Part shown: piece by piece, positions 52,095 through 61,567 of the stretch
How the letters are laid out: each line of letters begins with the position of its first letter
Position numbering within the stretch: position 1 is the first letter of the stretch
Assembly: GCF_001412655.1 (NCBI RefSeq)
Contig: NZ_CP012996.1
Coordinates: 2,418,001 to 2,482,000 of the forward strand
DNA length: 64,000 nucleotides
From: Pedobacter sp. PACM 27299
GTDB lineage: Bacteria; Bacteroidota; Bacteroidia; Sphingobacteriales; Sphingobacteriaceae
Reading direction: 5' to 3'
Translations under genes and position numbers: made by a program
The notes under the pieces: generated by a model
What the model saw: only the letters and a program-made list of their open reading frames with translations
Databases searched by the model: none
Told to the model about the DNA's origin: nothing

Positions 52095-54263
52095 TTAAAG
52101 TTTAACGCCCATTTCCTTGATCAGGTAATCGGCTTTGTCGATTTTTGAAGCTACCCATAATACGTAGCGAATGTCTACGCCAATAGATCGGCTGTAACTT
52201 TCATTCCAGGCGTAATCATTAATGGTAGCGCCATAAGCACGGTCAAAGTTGACGCCAATCAGCTCGCCTTTGGCATTCATAATTGGTGAGCCTGAGTTTC
52301 CTCCTGTGGTGTCCATATTGTATAAGAAAGCAACAGGAACATCGTTCAGGTCTTTTTTAGCGTATGGACCGAAGTCTTTAGCATCCCATAACGCTTTGAT
52401 TTGTGCAGGATAACCAAAATCCGGGTTTCCAGTAGTTCCTTTTTCCAAAATACCTTTAACGGTGGTGTAAGGTCTCATGTAAGAAGCGTCTGCTGCCCAA
52501 TATCCTCTTACATATCCGTAAGTAAGACGTAAAGTGCTATTGGCATCTGGAATGAAATCTTTCTTCATGAATTTCTCCTTTACATTTACGTAATCACCCA
52601 TTAGCTTGTTTAAAAGGCCGTCTCTGCGGTCCTTTTCTGGCTTCAGTTCCGTGATTTGCTTAGCAATGTCTTGCTCGAAAAGCAGTAGGCCGTCGTTATA
52701 GTCGGCAATTGATTTAGGTGATTTTAACAAGTTGTTCATCACATAAGATTCGTCTTTAAGCTTGCTGAGGCCAATACTGTTTTCTATGAACTGGTCAATA
52801 ACGGCATTGCTGTTCGTTCCTTTGCTGGTGATTTTATTGACTGCAGTTACTTTTTGGTTTGGATTGAAAGCTGCGGCATCCGTTAGCATTCTCTTAAAGA
52901 TCTTTTTATCTACGTCAAGATCATACGCTTCATAATTTGCCGCTAAGCTTTGTTTCAGTCTATTGATATTCTGATCAAAGAAAGCTTGCTTTTGTGCTGC
53001 CGGCTGCGCATCAAGCGCTGCTTTGAAGGTGTTGATGTTTCTGGAGACACTCAATAAACTAGTCGAATTGTAGATTTGTGAGAACCATAAGTCTCTCTGT
53101 GCATCGCCATTGATGATTTTATACAGGTGATCAATATCACTCATTAGACTGCCGTATTTTGCTTTTACATCTACATTGCTGTTGATGAATTGGGCCAATG
53201 CAGCATCTTCCTGTTTCTTTTGGCCAATCAGGTCAATGCCTTTTAAGCCTTGAAGTTTGCCTCTGTAGTTTTTCAATACATTGGCATTTCTTTTGATTCT
53301 GGTCGCCAGTTTAATCTCTGTAGTTTTGTTCTTCTTGCCTGCATTTTCCATGGTCGCATTCTGAAAATCATACAATTCAGAGGTGTATGGCAATACAAAT
53401 TGCTGCTGATATTGAATAAATTCAGCCGGGCGATGGCGGAAAGTTCTTCCCGGGTAGCCTAAAATGAATACGAAATCTTCCTCGTTAGTTCCATTTGGGT
53501 TTACTTTAAGGAATTTCTTAGGGCTGTAAGGTACGTTGTCTTTCGAGTATTTAGCCGGAGAACCATCCTTAGCTACATACGCGCGCATGAAAGAGAAGTC
53601 TCCGGTATGACGAGGCCATACCCAGTTGTCTGTCTCTCCACCGAATTCACCAATCTGACGGTTTGGCACGTATACCAATCTTACATCCTGTATGGTCTTG
53701 TAGCGGAAAAGGACATAGGTCTTCCCGATAAACATTTCAGATACTTCTGCTTTGATGCTTGGGTCTTTTTTCTCAGCTTCCAATGCAATGTTTTTCATCG
53801 CATTGTTGATGATCTGTAGTCTTGACGCAGGATCTTCTACCTGTGCGGAGGCGCCTAAAACTTTATCTGATACATCTTCATAACTGTCAGTAATACGACA
53901 TGTTAATCCTTTTGCTTCAATTTCTTCTTCATGTGATTTGGCCACGAATCCGTTCGTCAGGTAGTCGTGTTCCGGTGTGCTGGCCAGCTGTACTGCACTG
54001 AAAGCGCAATGGTGATTGGTGATGATCAACCCTTCGCCAGAAACAAAGGATCCGGTGCAGCCGCCTACGTTCACTAAGGCGTCTACAAGGCTGGTGCCAT
54101 TTGGATTGTAAATTTCATTTTGATCTATCTTTAAGCCTGCTTTCTTTAGGTCAAGTTTATGAATCTCGCTTAAAGGAAACATCCCTTCGTCCCAGGGTTT
54201 GTAGCCCGATTGGATCAGGCCAAAGGCGAGCAGGGAAGTGATTAATAAGATTTTCTTATTCAT
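52095..54263 (-). CDS. S46 family dipeptidyl-peptidase, DPP11-like
   Basis: 722 residues with an N-terminal signal peptide (MNKKILLITSLLAFGLIQSG). Catalytic triad of the S46 family: His85 in TNHHCAF, Asp in ETDNWVWPRHTGDFSF, and Ser near 657 in GGNSGSP. About 16 residues later the sequence reads NFDRAYG; an arginine at this position distinguishes Asp/Glu-specific DPP11 from DPP7 with glycine, as I recall. The enzyme removes dipeptides from peptide N-termini in the periplasm to feed amino-acid uptake. The length matches the family. It is divergent from the fRMsr gene and has its own promoter and terminator. Confidence 0.92.
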   Translation of the reverse strand: MNKKILLITSLLAFGLIQSGYKPWDEGMFPLSEIHKLDLKKAGLKIDQNEIYNPNGTSLVDALVNVGGCTGSFVSGEGLIITNHHCAFSAVQLASTPEHDYLTNGFVAKSHEEEIEAKGLTCRITDSYEDVSDKVLGASAQVEDPASRLQIINNAMKNIALEAEKKDPSIKAEVSEMFIGKTYVLFRYKTIQDVRLVYVPNRQIGEFGGETDNWVWPRHTGDFSFMRAYVAKDGSPAKYSKDNVPYSPKKFLKVNPNGTNEEDFVFILGYPGRTFRHRPAEFIQYQQQFVLPYTSELYDFQNATMENAGKKNKTTEIKLATRIKRNANVLKNYRGKLQGLKGIDLIGQKKQEDAALAQFINSNVDVKAKYGSLMSDIDHLYKIINGDAQRDLWFSQIYNSTSLLSVSRNINTFKAALDAQPAAQKQAFFDQNINRLKQSLAANYEAYDLDVDKKIFKRMLTDAAAFNPNQKVTAVNKITSKGTNSNAVIDQFIENSIGLSKLKDESYVMNNLLKSPKSIADYNDGLLLFEQDIAKQITELKPEKDRRDGLLNKLMGDYVNVKEKFMKKDFIPDANSTLRLTYGYVRGYWAADASYMRPYTTVKGILEKGTTGNPDFGYPAQIKALWDAKDFGPYAKKDLNDVPVAFLYNMDTTGGNSGSPIMNAKGELIGVNFDRAYGATINDYAWNESYSRSIGVDIRYVLWVASKIDKADYLIKEMGVKL

Positions 54264-54291
54264 TTCGATGGTGTATGTGATTATAAAACCC

Positions 54292-54299
54292 CAAACTTA
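54292..54299 (-). promoter_or_regulatory. -7 element for S46 peptidase gene
   Basis: TAAGTTTG on the minus strand (TAnnTTTG), 28 bp before the start codon; TTTTG lies 16 bp further upstream as a possible -33 element. Confidence 0.5.
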
Positions 54300-54334
54300 G
54301 ATAAAATATGGCAAACAAAAGGATTGGGCTTTTG

Positions 54335-54342
54335 TATCTTTG
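54335..54342 (+). promoter_or_regulatory. -7 element for fRMsr operon
   Basis: TATCTTTG matches TAnnTTTG and lies 20 bp before the ATG at 54363. It falls inside the upstream extension of that frame, so it argues against the TTG at 54324 as a start. Confidence 0.5.
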
Positions 54343-54362
54343 GACATTCAATAGATCCAGAT

Positions 54363-54839
54363 ATGGCAGAAGATTTAAAAATTATAACCGCTACTGATAA
54401 AGCGGAGCAATACCGTTCCCTAATCCCTCAGATTGAGGCATTGATTACCGGAGAGACCGATCAGGTTGCAAATTTAGCAAACATTGCTGCGGCACTAAAA
54501 GAGCAGTTTAAATGGTTTTGGGTAGGTTTTTATCTGGTTAAAGAAGGTGAGTTGGTATTAGGTCCATTCCAGGGGCCAGTGGCCTGTACCCGCATTCAAA
54601 AAGGAAAGGGAGTTTGCGGTGCTTCATGGGCACAGAAACAAACCTTAATTGTACCGGATGTGGATGCTTTTCCAGGACATATTGCCTGTGCAACAGCCTC
54701 CAGGTCAGAGATCGTTTTGCCTTTGTTTCAGGGAGATGAAGTGATTGGTGTTTTAGATGTAGATAGTGAACATCTAGCTCATTTTGATGAAGTTGATGCG
54801 AAGTACTTAAAGGAAATAATTAACTTACTGCATGGCTAA
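54363..54839 (+). CDS. msrC: Free methionine-(R)-sulfoxide reductase (GAF domain)
   Basis: 158 residues from the ATG at 54363 (MAEDLKIITATD). One GAF domain with three cysteines: Cys75, Cys85 and Cys109, with spacings of 10 and 24 as in the E. coli enzyme. WFWVGFYLV, GPFQGPVACTRI and VLDVDSE are family blocks. It reduces free methionine-R-sulfoxide using thioredoxin, protecting the amino-acid pool from oxidation. It overlaps the next gene by 8 bp. Confidence 0.92.
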   Translation: MAEDLKIITATDKAEQYRSLIPQIEALITGETDQVANLANIAAALKEQFKWFWVGFYLVKEGELVLGPFQGPVACTRIQKGKGVCGASWAQKQTLIVPDVDAFPGHIACATASRSEIVLPLFQGDEVIGVLDVDSEHLAHFDEVDAKYLKEIINLLHG

Positions 54840-55437
54840 ACTACCTTTCTCTTTTTACCAGCAGGATGACGTGAACGCATTGGCCATCGCACTATTGGGT
54901 AAGCGGCTATTTACTTTTGTAGATGGAAAGCTCACTGCTGGAATTATCGTTGAAACTGAAGCTTACAAAGGGATAGAGGATAAGGCTTCTCATGCTTATG
55001 GTGGTCGGTTTACAGACCGCACAAAGGTAATGTATGAGCCGGGCGGTTTGTCTTATGTGTACCTGTGTTATGGGATTCACCATTTGTTTAATGTAGTTAC
55101 GGCTGCTAAAGGCACTCCCCATGCAGTGCTGGTGCGTGGATTGGAGCCAGTGATTGGGATCGATGTAATGTTAGAAAGAAGGGGGATGGAAGTGTTGAAA
55201 CCAAATCTGACTGCCGGGCCCGGGGCACTGGCTAAAGCCATGGGAATAGACCGCCGATTAAATGGCTTAGAGTTGAACGGCTCGGAAATCTGGATAGAAG
55301 ATGCGGCAGAAGATTGGCAGCCGGGAACGGTAGTAGCAAGCCACAGAATAGGTGTGGGTTATGCCGATGACCATGCGCTTTTGCCATGGAGATATTACCT
55401 GAAAGGGAATAAATATGTAAGTAAACCGCGTACCTGA
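54832..55437 (+). CDS. DNA-3-methyladenine glycosylase (AAG/MPG type)
   Basis: 201 residues, the normal bacterial length of this family. IIVETEAYKG contains the catalytic glutamate and YVYLCYGIHHLFN the helix bearing the intercalating/active-site tyrosines; VLVRGLEP and LTAGPGALAKAMGI complete the fold. It excises 3-methyladenine and related alkylated bases. The start overlaps the fRMsr stop region by 8 bp, so the two protective enzymes are co-translated. Confidence 0.93.
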   Translation: MAKLPFSFYQQDDVNALAIALLGKRLFTFVDGKLTAGIIVETEAYKGIEDKASHAYGGRFTDRTKVMYEPGGLSYVYLCYGIHHLFNVVTAAKGTPHAVLVRGLEPVIGIDVMLERRGMEVLKPNLTAGPGALAKAMGIDRRLNGLELNGSEIWIEDAAEDWQPGTVVASHRIGVGYADDHALLPWRYYLKGNKYVSKPRT

Positions 55438-55474
55438 TTAAATTATCTGCCCATTTTTATTGATATTTGAGACA

Positions 55475-56764
55475 ATGAATTTTGACTATACTTTAGCGTT
55501 TGCAAAAGCGCAGGATCAAGCCGATCCATTGGCTGATCTTAGAAACGATTTTCTTTTTCCTAAACAGCATGGGAAGCCATTTATATACTTGTGTGGTAAT
55601 TCTTTAGGCTTGCAGCCTAAAGCTGCCCGTGAAGTGATGGAGCAGCAAATGACCAATTGGGAAAATCTTGCGGTAGAGGGTTGGTTTGATGGGGAAGAAC
55701 CCTGGATGTTTTACCATAAAAAGCTGAAATCATTGATGGCGCCAATTGTAGGTGCCAGTCCTTTAGAGGTTTGCCCGATGAATACACTGACGGTAAATCT
55801 TCACCTGCTGATGGTGAGTTTTTACAAACCTCAGCCAGGAAAATTTAAGATCATTATGGAGGCCGGAGCCTTTCCTTCCGATCAGTATGCAATTGAAAGT
55901 CAGGTTCGCTTTCATGGCTTCGACCCTAAAGAAGCGATTGTTGAAATCAGCCCGAGGGAAGGAGAATATACCTTGCGTACAGGAGATATTGTAGCGCAAA
56001 TTGAAGCCGCTGGTTCAGAAATAGCCTTGGTGCTGTTTGGTGGTGTCAACTACTTTACCGGCCAATGGTTCGATATGGAAGCGATCACTAAAGCAGGTCA
56101 TGCGGCTGGTGCATTGGTCGGTTTCGACCTGGCCCATGCGGCAGGCAATGTGCCATTAAAATTGCACGAATGGGGTATTGATTTTGCTTGCTGGTGTTCT
56201 TATAAATACCAGAACTCTGGTCCAGGTGGCATCAGTGGGATTTTTGTGCATGAGCAGCACTTTGCCAATAAGTCCCTGAATCGCTTTGCAGGATGGTGGG
56301 GCTATCAGGAAGCAGAACGATTTAAAATGGAAAAGGGCTTTATACCTGAGGCAGGAGCGGATGGCTGGCAGGTCAGCTGTACCCAGGTGATGCCAATGGC
56401 TTTGTATCATGCTTCCCTCAAGATATTTGAGAAAGCAGGTTTTATGGAAGCATTGAGAACTAAAAGTGAAGCTTTAACCGGATATCTGATATTCGTGATC
56501 AATGAATTGAATAAGGACTTAGGTGAAGAGCAATTTAAAGTGATTACGCCAGCTGAATCGGCAGATCGGGGTGCACAGGTATCCATCATTGCCAAAAGCA
56601 AAGGAAAAGAAATATTCCAGCAATTGGTGGCACATAACGTGCTTGGCGACTGGCGTGAACCGAATGTAATTCGCCTGAGTCCAGTACCATTATACAACTC
56701 CTTTGAGGACGTTTTTAAAACAGGAGCTTTGATGCTCAAAATTAGCAAAGAGATATTCGCATGA
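55475..56764 (+). CDS. kynU: Kynureninase
   Basis: 429 residues from the ATG at 55475; the TTG 15 bp earlier is not needed. PLP-enzyme blocks: YLCGNSLGLQPKAA at the N-terminus, GFDLAHAAGN with the pyridine-binding Asp, and WCSYKYQNSGPGG with the Schiff-base lysine (about 243). It cleaves L-kynurenine to anthranilate and alanine, or 3-hydroxykynurenine to 3-hydroxyanthranilate. No other kynurenine-pathway gene is in the window. Its stop overlaps the bestrophin start (ATGA). Confidence 0.94.
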   Translation: MNFDYTLAFAKAQDQADPLADLRNDFLFPKQHGKPFIYLCGNSLGLQPKAAREVMEQQMTNWENLAVEGWFDGEEPWMFYHKKLKSLMAPIVGASPLEVCPMNTLTVNLHLLMVSFYKPQPGKFKIIMEAGAFPSDQYAIESQVRFHGFDPKEAIVEISPREGEYTLRTGDIVAQIEAAGSEIALVLFGGVNYFTGQWFDMEAITKAGHAAGALVGFDLAHAAGNVPLKLHEWGIDFACWCSYKYQNSGPGGISGIFVHEQHFANKSLNRFAGWWGYQEAERFKMEKGFIPEAGADGWQVSCTQVMPMALYHASLKIFEKAGFMEALRTKSEALTGYLIFVINELNKDLGEEQFKVITPAESADRGAQVSIIAKSKGKEIFQQLVAHNVLGDWREPNVIRLSPVPLYNSFEDVFKTGALMLKISKEIFA

Positions 56765-57621
56765 TAAATTATAACCCGAAAGATTGGATCTCCTTTATAT
56801 TTCACATGGACCAGGCAGATGTGTTCAGAAAGCTATGGGCCTTAATGGTCAGTGTAGCTATCTTTTCTGCTGGTATCGCCTATTTGGAGCTGAACTATCT
56901 AAAACTTTCAGAAACTCAATACGTGAAAAACATAGGCATGATGCACAGTTTACTGGGCTTCGTGATTTCCATGTTATTGGTATTTAGAACAAATACTTCC
57001 TACGACAGGTGGTGGGAAGGTCGTAGATTGTTAGGTGCATTGACGAATGTGAGCCGCAATTTTGCGATCAAAATCAAGTCTTTGAAATTGAGCAGGGAGG
57101 ATGAGGAATTCTTTGAATATGGGATTCCTAAATTTGCTTTTGCCCTTAAGGAACACCTACGTGAAAAACAGTATTTTGGCAAGAATAGCCTGCTGATAGA
57201 AGTGGATGGTGGGAAGCATATTCCAATACAGATTGTGGCCAGTATTTCTTCCCGTGTGTACGATTTACAGGCGGCTGGAAAGATCAGTCAGGAACAGTTG
57301 ATTATACTTAATGCAGACCTTGAGAAGTTTATGGATATATGTGGTGGTTGTGAGCGGATTAGAAGGACACCAATCCCATATTCTTACAGTGCTTTTATCA
57401 AGAAATTTATCTTCGTTTACGTGATCACTTTACCCATCGGATGGGTATTCAGTTTAGGCTATTATGTGGTGCCAATTGTTCCTTTTATCCTGTATGTTCT
57501 GGCTGGTTTAGAACTGATCGCAGAAGAGATTGAAGATCCATTTGGAGAGGATGCAAATGACCTTCCTGTAGATGATATCTGCAACAATATTGAGAAACAT
57601 GTGGGGGAGATTTTAAGCTAA
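56761..57621 (+). CDS. Bestrophin-family anion channel
   Basis: 286 residues. RTNTSYDRWWEGRRLLGAL is the diagnostic bestrophin/UPF0187 block. Two N-terminal spans (MVSVAIFSAGIAYL and IGMMHSLLGFVISMLLVF) and two later ones near 215-250 fit the pentameric channel fold, and IEDPFGEDANDLP resembles the conserved acidic cluster. It is probably an inner-membrane chloride or anion channel. It starts inside the kynU stop (ATGA) and its stop directly abuts the next ATG. Confidence 0.9.
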   Translation: MINYNPKDWISFIFHMDQADVFRKLWALMVSVAIFSAGIAYLELNYLKLSETQYVKNIGMMHSLLGFVISMLLVFRTNTSYDRWWEGRRLLGALTNVSRNFAIKIKSLKLSREDEEFFEYGIPKFAFALKEHLREKQYFGKNSLLIEVDGGKHIPIQIVASISSRVYDLQAAGKISQEQLIILNADLEKFMDICGGCERIRRTPIPYSYSAFIKKFIFVYVITLPIGWVFSLGYYVVPIVPFILYVLAGLELIAEEIEDPFGEDANDLPVDDICNNIEKHVGEILS

Positions 57622-58521
57622 ATGGGGAGGATTGCCTGGCACCCTCTGTATGCCCATCCTTTACCTGAAGGCCATCGCTTTCCCATGTTGAAATATGAGT
57701 TGATCCCTGAACAGCTGCTGCATGAAGGAGTCATTACCAGAGCACAGCTATTTGAGCCCTCAGCAGCAAAAGAAGCATCAGTACTGCTGGCACATGATCC
57801 TGCTTATTGGGCACAATTGAGGGATTTAAGCCTACCGGCAAAGGAGCAGCGAAGGATCGGTTTTCCTTTAAACGCACAATTGCTGGAAAGAGAGCTCAGG
57901 ATTGTACAGGGGACCATAGATGGTGCCGTTTTCGCTCAGTCAAATGGGATTGCTTTTAATGTGGCTGGTGGTACTCATCATGCCGGAAGCAATTGGGGAG
58001 AAGGATTTTGTTTATTGAATGATCAGGCGATTGCCGCACATTACTTATTAAATAAAGGCTTGTCGAAGCGCATCTTAATCATAGATTTGGATGTACATCA
58101 GGGGAATGGTACTGCCGAAATTTTTGAAAAGGAAGATCGGGTATTCACTTTTTCCATGCATGGAGATAAGAATTTTCCGTTTAGAAAGGAGGTTTCTAAC
58201 CTCGATATCCCATTAGAAGATGGTTTAAAGGATGATCAGTTTCTCGCTAAGTTAGAGGCTGCACTGCCGGAACTGCTGAAACATCAGCCTGATTTCGTAT
58301 TTTACCTGTCCGGCGTGGACGTATTGGAAACAGATAAGCTGGGTAAGCTGGCTTTATCAAAAGAAGGCTGTAAGATCCGGGATAGAATGGTTTTTGGTTT
58401 TTGCAAAGACCACAACCTGCCTGTACAGGTGAGCATGGGCGGAGGATATTCCCCAAACATCAAAGACATTGTGGAAGCACATTGTCATACTTTTAAAATT
58501 GGTTTAGATATTTTTGAATAA
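57622..58521 (+). CDS. Histone-deacetylase-superfamily (acetylpolyamine/acetoin-type) deacetylase
   Basis: 299 residues with HDAC fold motifs: GGTHHAG with the catalytic histidine pair, DLDVHQGNGTAEIF with the zinc-binding Asp and His, and SGVDVLETDKLG with the third zinc ligand. Relatives deacetylate small molecules such as polyamines or acetylated lysines of enzymes. It begins at the base after the bestrophin stop and ends 2 bp before topoisomerase III. Confidence 0.88.
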   Translation: MGRIAWHPLYAHPLPEGHRFPMLKYELIPEQLLHEGVITRAQLFEPSAAKEASVLLAHDPAYWAQLRDLSLPAKEQRRIGFPLNAQLLERELRIVQGTIDGAVFAQSNGIAFNVAGGTHHAGSNWGEGFCLLNDQAIAAHYLLNKGLSKRILIIDLDVHQGNGTAEIFEKEDRVFTFSMHGDKNFPFRKEVSNLDIPLEDGLKDDQFLAKLEAALPELLKHQPDFVFYLSGVDVLETDKLGKLALSKEGCKIRDRMVFGFCKDHNLPVQVSMGGGYSPNIKDIVEAHCHTFKIGLDIFE

Positions 58522-58523
58522 TT

Positions 58524-60395
58524 ATGAAGATTGTAATTGCAGAAAAACCCTCCGTAGGGCGTGAGTTAGCTAAAGTCTTCGGTGCTACGACAAAAAAAGA
58601 TGGTTACATTGAAGGAAAAGGGTATTCATTTACCTGGGCCTTTGGTCATTTACTTCAATTGGCACCACCGCAGGAATATGGTTTTATTGGCTGGAGAAGA
58701 CAGCACCTGCCGATGTTACCCAAAAAGTTTAAACTGGCGATCCGTAAAATCAAAACCAAAGATGGTTTGGTAGAGGATCCTGGGGTAAGAAAACAATTGG
58801 ATACGATCAAGATGCTGTTCGATGAGGCTACAGAGATCATTGTCGCAACGGATGCCGGGCGGGAAGGTGAACTGATTTTCCGCTACATCTACTATTTCCT
58901 GAAATGTAAAAAACCATTCAAAAGACTCTGGATCTCTTCGCAAACTGATGAAGCGATCAAAGAAGGATTTAGAAATCTGAAACCAGGAACAGATTACGAT
59001 ACGCTGTTTAATTCTGCACATTGCAGGTCGGAATCAGATTGGCTGGTCGGGATGAACGCGACCCAGGCTTTGAGTATTTCCGCAGGAAACCGCTCTGTAT
59101 TGTCGCTGGGAAGAGTGCAGACGCCAACTCTGGCCATGATCTGCTCCCGTTATCTGGAGATTAAAAACTTTGTACCCCAAACGTATTACCAGCTGGCCAT
59201 ACAGCTGGATAAAGATGGACAGCTCTTTAGAGCCATGTCTATTGCCAATTTCAGCAAGAAAGAAGAAGCGCAGGAGTTGTTCGATAAAATTGAAGATGTG
59301 GCTTCCGGCTTCCCAAATGGAGGTAAGATCCTCAGCGTAGAAGCGAAACCAAGAAAAGAACCACCACCGCTGTTACACGATTTAAGTAGCTTACAGCAAG
59401 AAGGAAATAAAAAGAAGGGATTTACTGCTGATCAGACTTTGAGTTTATTACAGGGCTTGTATGAGAGTAAATTGATCACTTATCCCCGTACTGGGAGTAG
59501 GTTTATCGGTGATGATGTATTTGCCGGCGTCCCTTCGCTGATTGAAAAACTGAAAGACCATAAAGATTTCGGTAAACAAGCCGAGTTTCTGAGTACTACC
59601 AAGCTGAATAAGCGCAGTGTAAATGCGAAGAAAGTAACAGATCACCATGCGATTCTGCCTACAGGGGAATCTCCCTATCAACTGAGTGGTGATAAACAAG
59701 CTATTTATGATATGGTAGTTGGCCGTATGCTGGAAGCGTTCCATCAGGAATGTGTAAAGGAAATCACCAAAATAACAGTAGAATCCGGTTCTGTATTTAT
59801 CGCCAATGGTACCGTGATCCGCTCTGCGGGATGGAGATCAGTATTCAATGAGTCTGATGAAGAGAAAAAAGATGAGGAAAACCCTGCATTGCCTAAGGTA
59901 AAAGCAGGAGAACTGCTGCCGGTAGTGAACAAAGCCTTCATGGAGAAACAAACCAAGCCTAAACCGATGTACAATGAAGCTTCTCTTTTGAAAGCTTTAG
60001 AAACCTCAGGTAAAGATATTGAAGATGAAGAGCTACGGTATGCGATGAAAGACAGTGGTTTGGGAACTCCAGCTACAAGAGCGGCGATTATCGAGACTCT
60101 GATCAACAGAGAATATATCGTCCGTGAAAAGAGAAATTTAGTGCCTACGCCTAAAGGACTTGCCGTGTATGATGTGGTGAAAGACCAGAAAATCGCACAG
60201 GCAGAATTGACAGGACAATGGGAAAAACGCCTTGAAGAAATCCGTTCCGGAGCTTCTGTAGCTGACTTTAAAGCGGAAATTACCGAGTATACGAAGGAAA
60301 TTACCAATGAGATGTTATTGGCAGGAAATGGTTTGGCGGCTAAACTGGCTCCTCCGGCGCCAGCGCCAGCAGCAGTTCCAGAAGCTGGAATTTAA
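58524..60395 (+). CDS. topB: DNA topoisomerase III
   Basis: 623 residues. The Toprim motif IAEKPSVGRELAKVFG opens the protein, ATDAGREGELIFRYIY is the second Toprim block with the metal-binding DAGREGE, and LITYPRTGSRF holds the catalytic tyrosine near 319. DSGLGTPATRAAIIETLI and the YIVREKRNLVPTPKG segment complete the type IA core. The tail is a short Ala/Pro-rich stretch without zinc fingers. It relaxes and decatenates DNA. Its stop abuts the next ATG. Confidence 0.94.
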   Translation: MKIVIAEKPSVGRELAKVFGATTKKDGYIEGKGYSFTWAFGHLLQLAPPQEYGFIGWRRQHLPMLPKKFKLAIRKIKTKDGLVEDPGVRKQLDTIKMLFDEATEIIVATDAGREGELIFRYIYYFLKCKKPFKRLWISSQTDEAIKEGFRNLKPGTDYDTLFNSAHCRSESDWLVGMNATQALSISAGNRSVLSLGRVQTPTLAMICSRYLEIKNFVPQTYYQLAIQLDKDGQLFRAMSIANFSKKEEAQELFDKIEDVASGFPNGGKILSVEAKPRKEPPPLLHDLSSLQQEGNKKKGFTADQTLSLLQGLYESKLITYPRTGSRFIGDDVFAGVPSLIEKLKDHKDFGKQAEFLSTTKLNKRSVNAKKVTDHHAILPTGESPYQLSGDKQAIYDMVVGRMLEAFHQECVKEITKITVESGSVFIANGTVIRSAGWRSVFNESDEEKKDEENPALPKVKAGELLPVVNKAFMEKQTKPKPMYNEASLLKALETSGKDIEDEELRYAMKDSGLGTPATRAAIIETLINREYIVREKRNLVPTPKGLAVYDVVKDQKIAQAELTGQWEKRLEEIRSGASVADFKAEITEYTKEITNEMLLAGNGLAAKLAPPAPAPAAVPEAGI

Positions 60396-61487
60396 ATGAA
60401 GAAATTTATGTATATTTTTTTAGTGCTGGTGGTGGTCATCAGCGTTTTTACCTTTTGGGTAATCAGTTTACCCGTATTTGGGAATTTACCGGAAGGAGCA
60501 AGGCTGGAGAAGATCAAAGCTCTGCCAAATTATAAAGATGGAGGCCTGGAGAATTTATCGCCTACCTCGATGAAACCAGATGATGTGAGTTATCTGGATA
60601 TGGTGATCGCCATGATCAAAGGGAATGAGAATTCCAGTCCTAAAAAGGCACTGCCAAATGTAAAACCTGATTTTGCGAAGATGGATGGGGTTAAAGTCAT
60701 CTGGTTTGGCCATTCTTCTTATCTGCTGCAGGCAGATGGATTGAACATTCTGGTAGATCCTGTGTTTTCTGCACGTACTTCACCATTCTCGTTTTTAGGC
60801 AATAAAAACTATGAAGGAACGGATTTTGTAAAAACGGAAGATTTTCCTGATTTAGACGTGGTGCTGATTACTCATGATCATTATGACCACATGGACTATC
60901 AAACAATATTGCGCTTAAAAAATAAAACGAAACATTTTGTAACTTCTTTAGGCGTAGGTGCTCATTTGGAGCGCTGGGGAATTCCTGCAGCTAAAATTAC
61001 AGAATTGGCCTGGGGAGAGGCAAAGGCAGTGAATGGCCTGAAGTTCTTAGCCAGGCCTGCCAGACATTTTACCGGCAGACTTTTCAAAAGAAACCAAACC
61101 GCTTGGTCCGCTTTTATCCTGCAAACACCAGGTCATAAGCTTTACTTAGGAGGCGACTCCGGCTATGATACCCATTTTAAACAGGACGGAGAGAAATATG
61201 GTCCTTTCGACCTCGCGATTCTGGAATGCGGACAGTATAATGTAAACTGGCCATTGATCCACATGTTTCCTGAGCAGACTGTTCAGGCAGCAATAGATTT
61301 AAAGGCTAAAGCATTGCTTCCCGTACATTGGGGCAAGTTTACACTGGCTTTGCACGATTGGAATGAACCGATTATGAGGGCCGTAAAAAAGGCAGACGAA
61401 CTGAACCTGAAAATTACCACTCCGATGTTAGGGGAAGCCATTGTCCTGGATCAGGAATATCCTGTGAAAAGATGGTACCTTGATTAG
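60396..61487 (+). CDS. Membrane-anchored MBL-fold metallohydrolase
   Basis: 363 residues with an N-terminal hydrophobic helix (about 4-24). VIWFGHSSYLLQADG and ITHDHYDHMDY (HxHxDH near 159) are the metal-binding motifs, LYLGGDSGYDTHF gives the bridging Asp and LPVHWGKF a further histidine. The arrangement resembles the NAPE-PLD/RomA-like branch of the metallo-beta-lactamase fold, often annotated as inner-membrane or lipid-acting hydrolases. The substrate is not known. It is the last of the tight run that begins at fRMsr. Confidence 0.88.
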   Translation: MKKFMYIFLVLVVVISVFTFWVISLPVFGNLPEGARLEKIKALPNYKDGGLENLSPTSMKPDDVSYLDMVIAMIKGNENSSPKKALPNVKPDFAKMDGVKVIWFGHSSYLLQADGLNILVDPVFSARTSPFSFLGNKNYEGTDFVKTEDFPDLDVVLITHDHYDHMDYQTILRLKNKTKHFVTSLGVGAHLERWGIPAAKITELAWGEAKAVNGLKFLARPARHFTGRLFKRNQTAWSAFILQTPGHKLYLGGDSGYDTHFKQDGEKYGPFDLAILECGQYNVNWPLIHMFPEQTVQAAIDLKAKALLPVHWGKFTLALHDWNEPIMRAVKKADELNLKITTPMLGEAIVLDQEYPVKRWYLD

Positions 61488-61567
61488 GTTATCTTAAACA
61501 ATATCTTATAAATTCATGTTATGGTGGTAATATTTATAATTTATATTCACCTATAAAACCGATACTC

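Noticed and set aside
54324..54362. TTG start of the fRMsr gene
   Set aside because: The ATG at 54363 gives the usual length and a TAnnTTTG element falls within the extension.
56407..56805. 132-codon minus-strand frame over kynU and bestrophin genes
   Set aside because: Spans two recognised genes on the other strand and shows no domain.
59744..60307. 187-codon minus-strand frame in topB
   Set aside because: Antisense shadow; serine-rich composition arises from the complement of topB codons.
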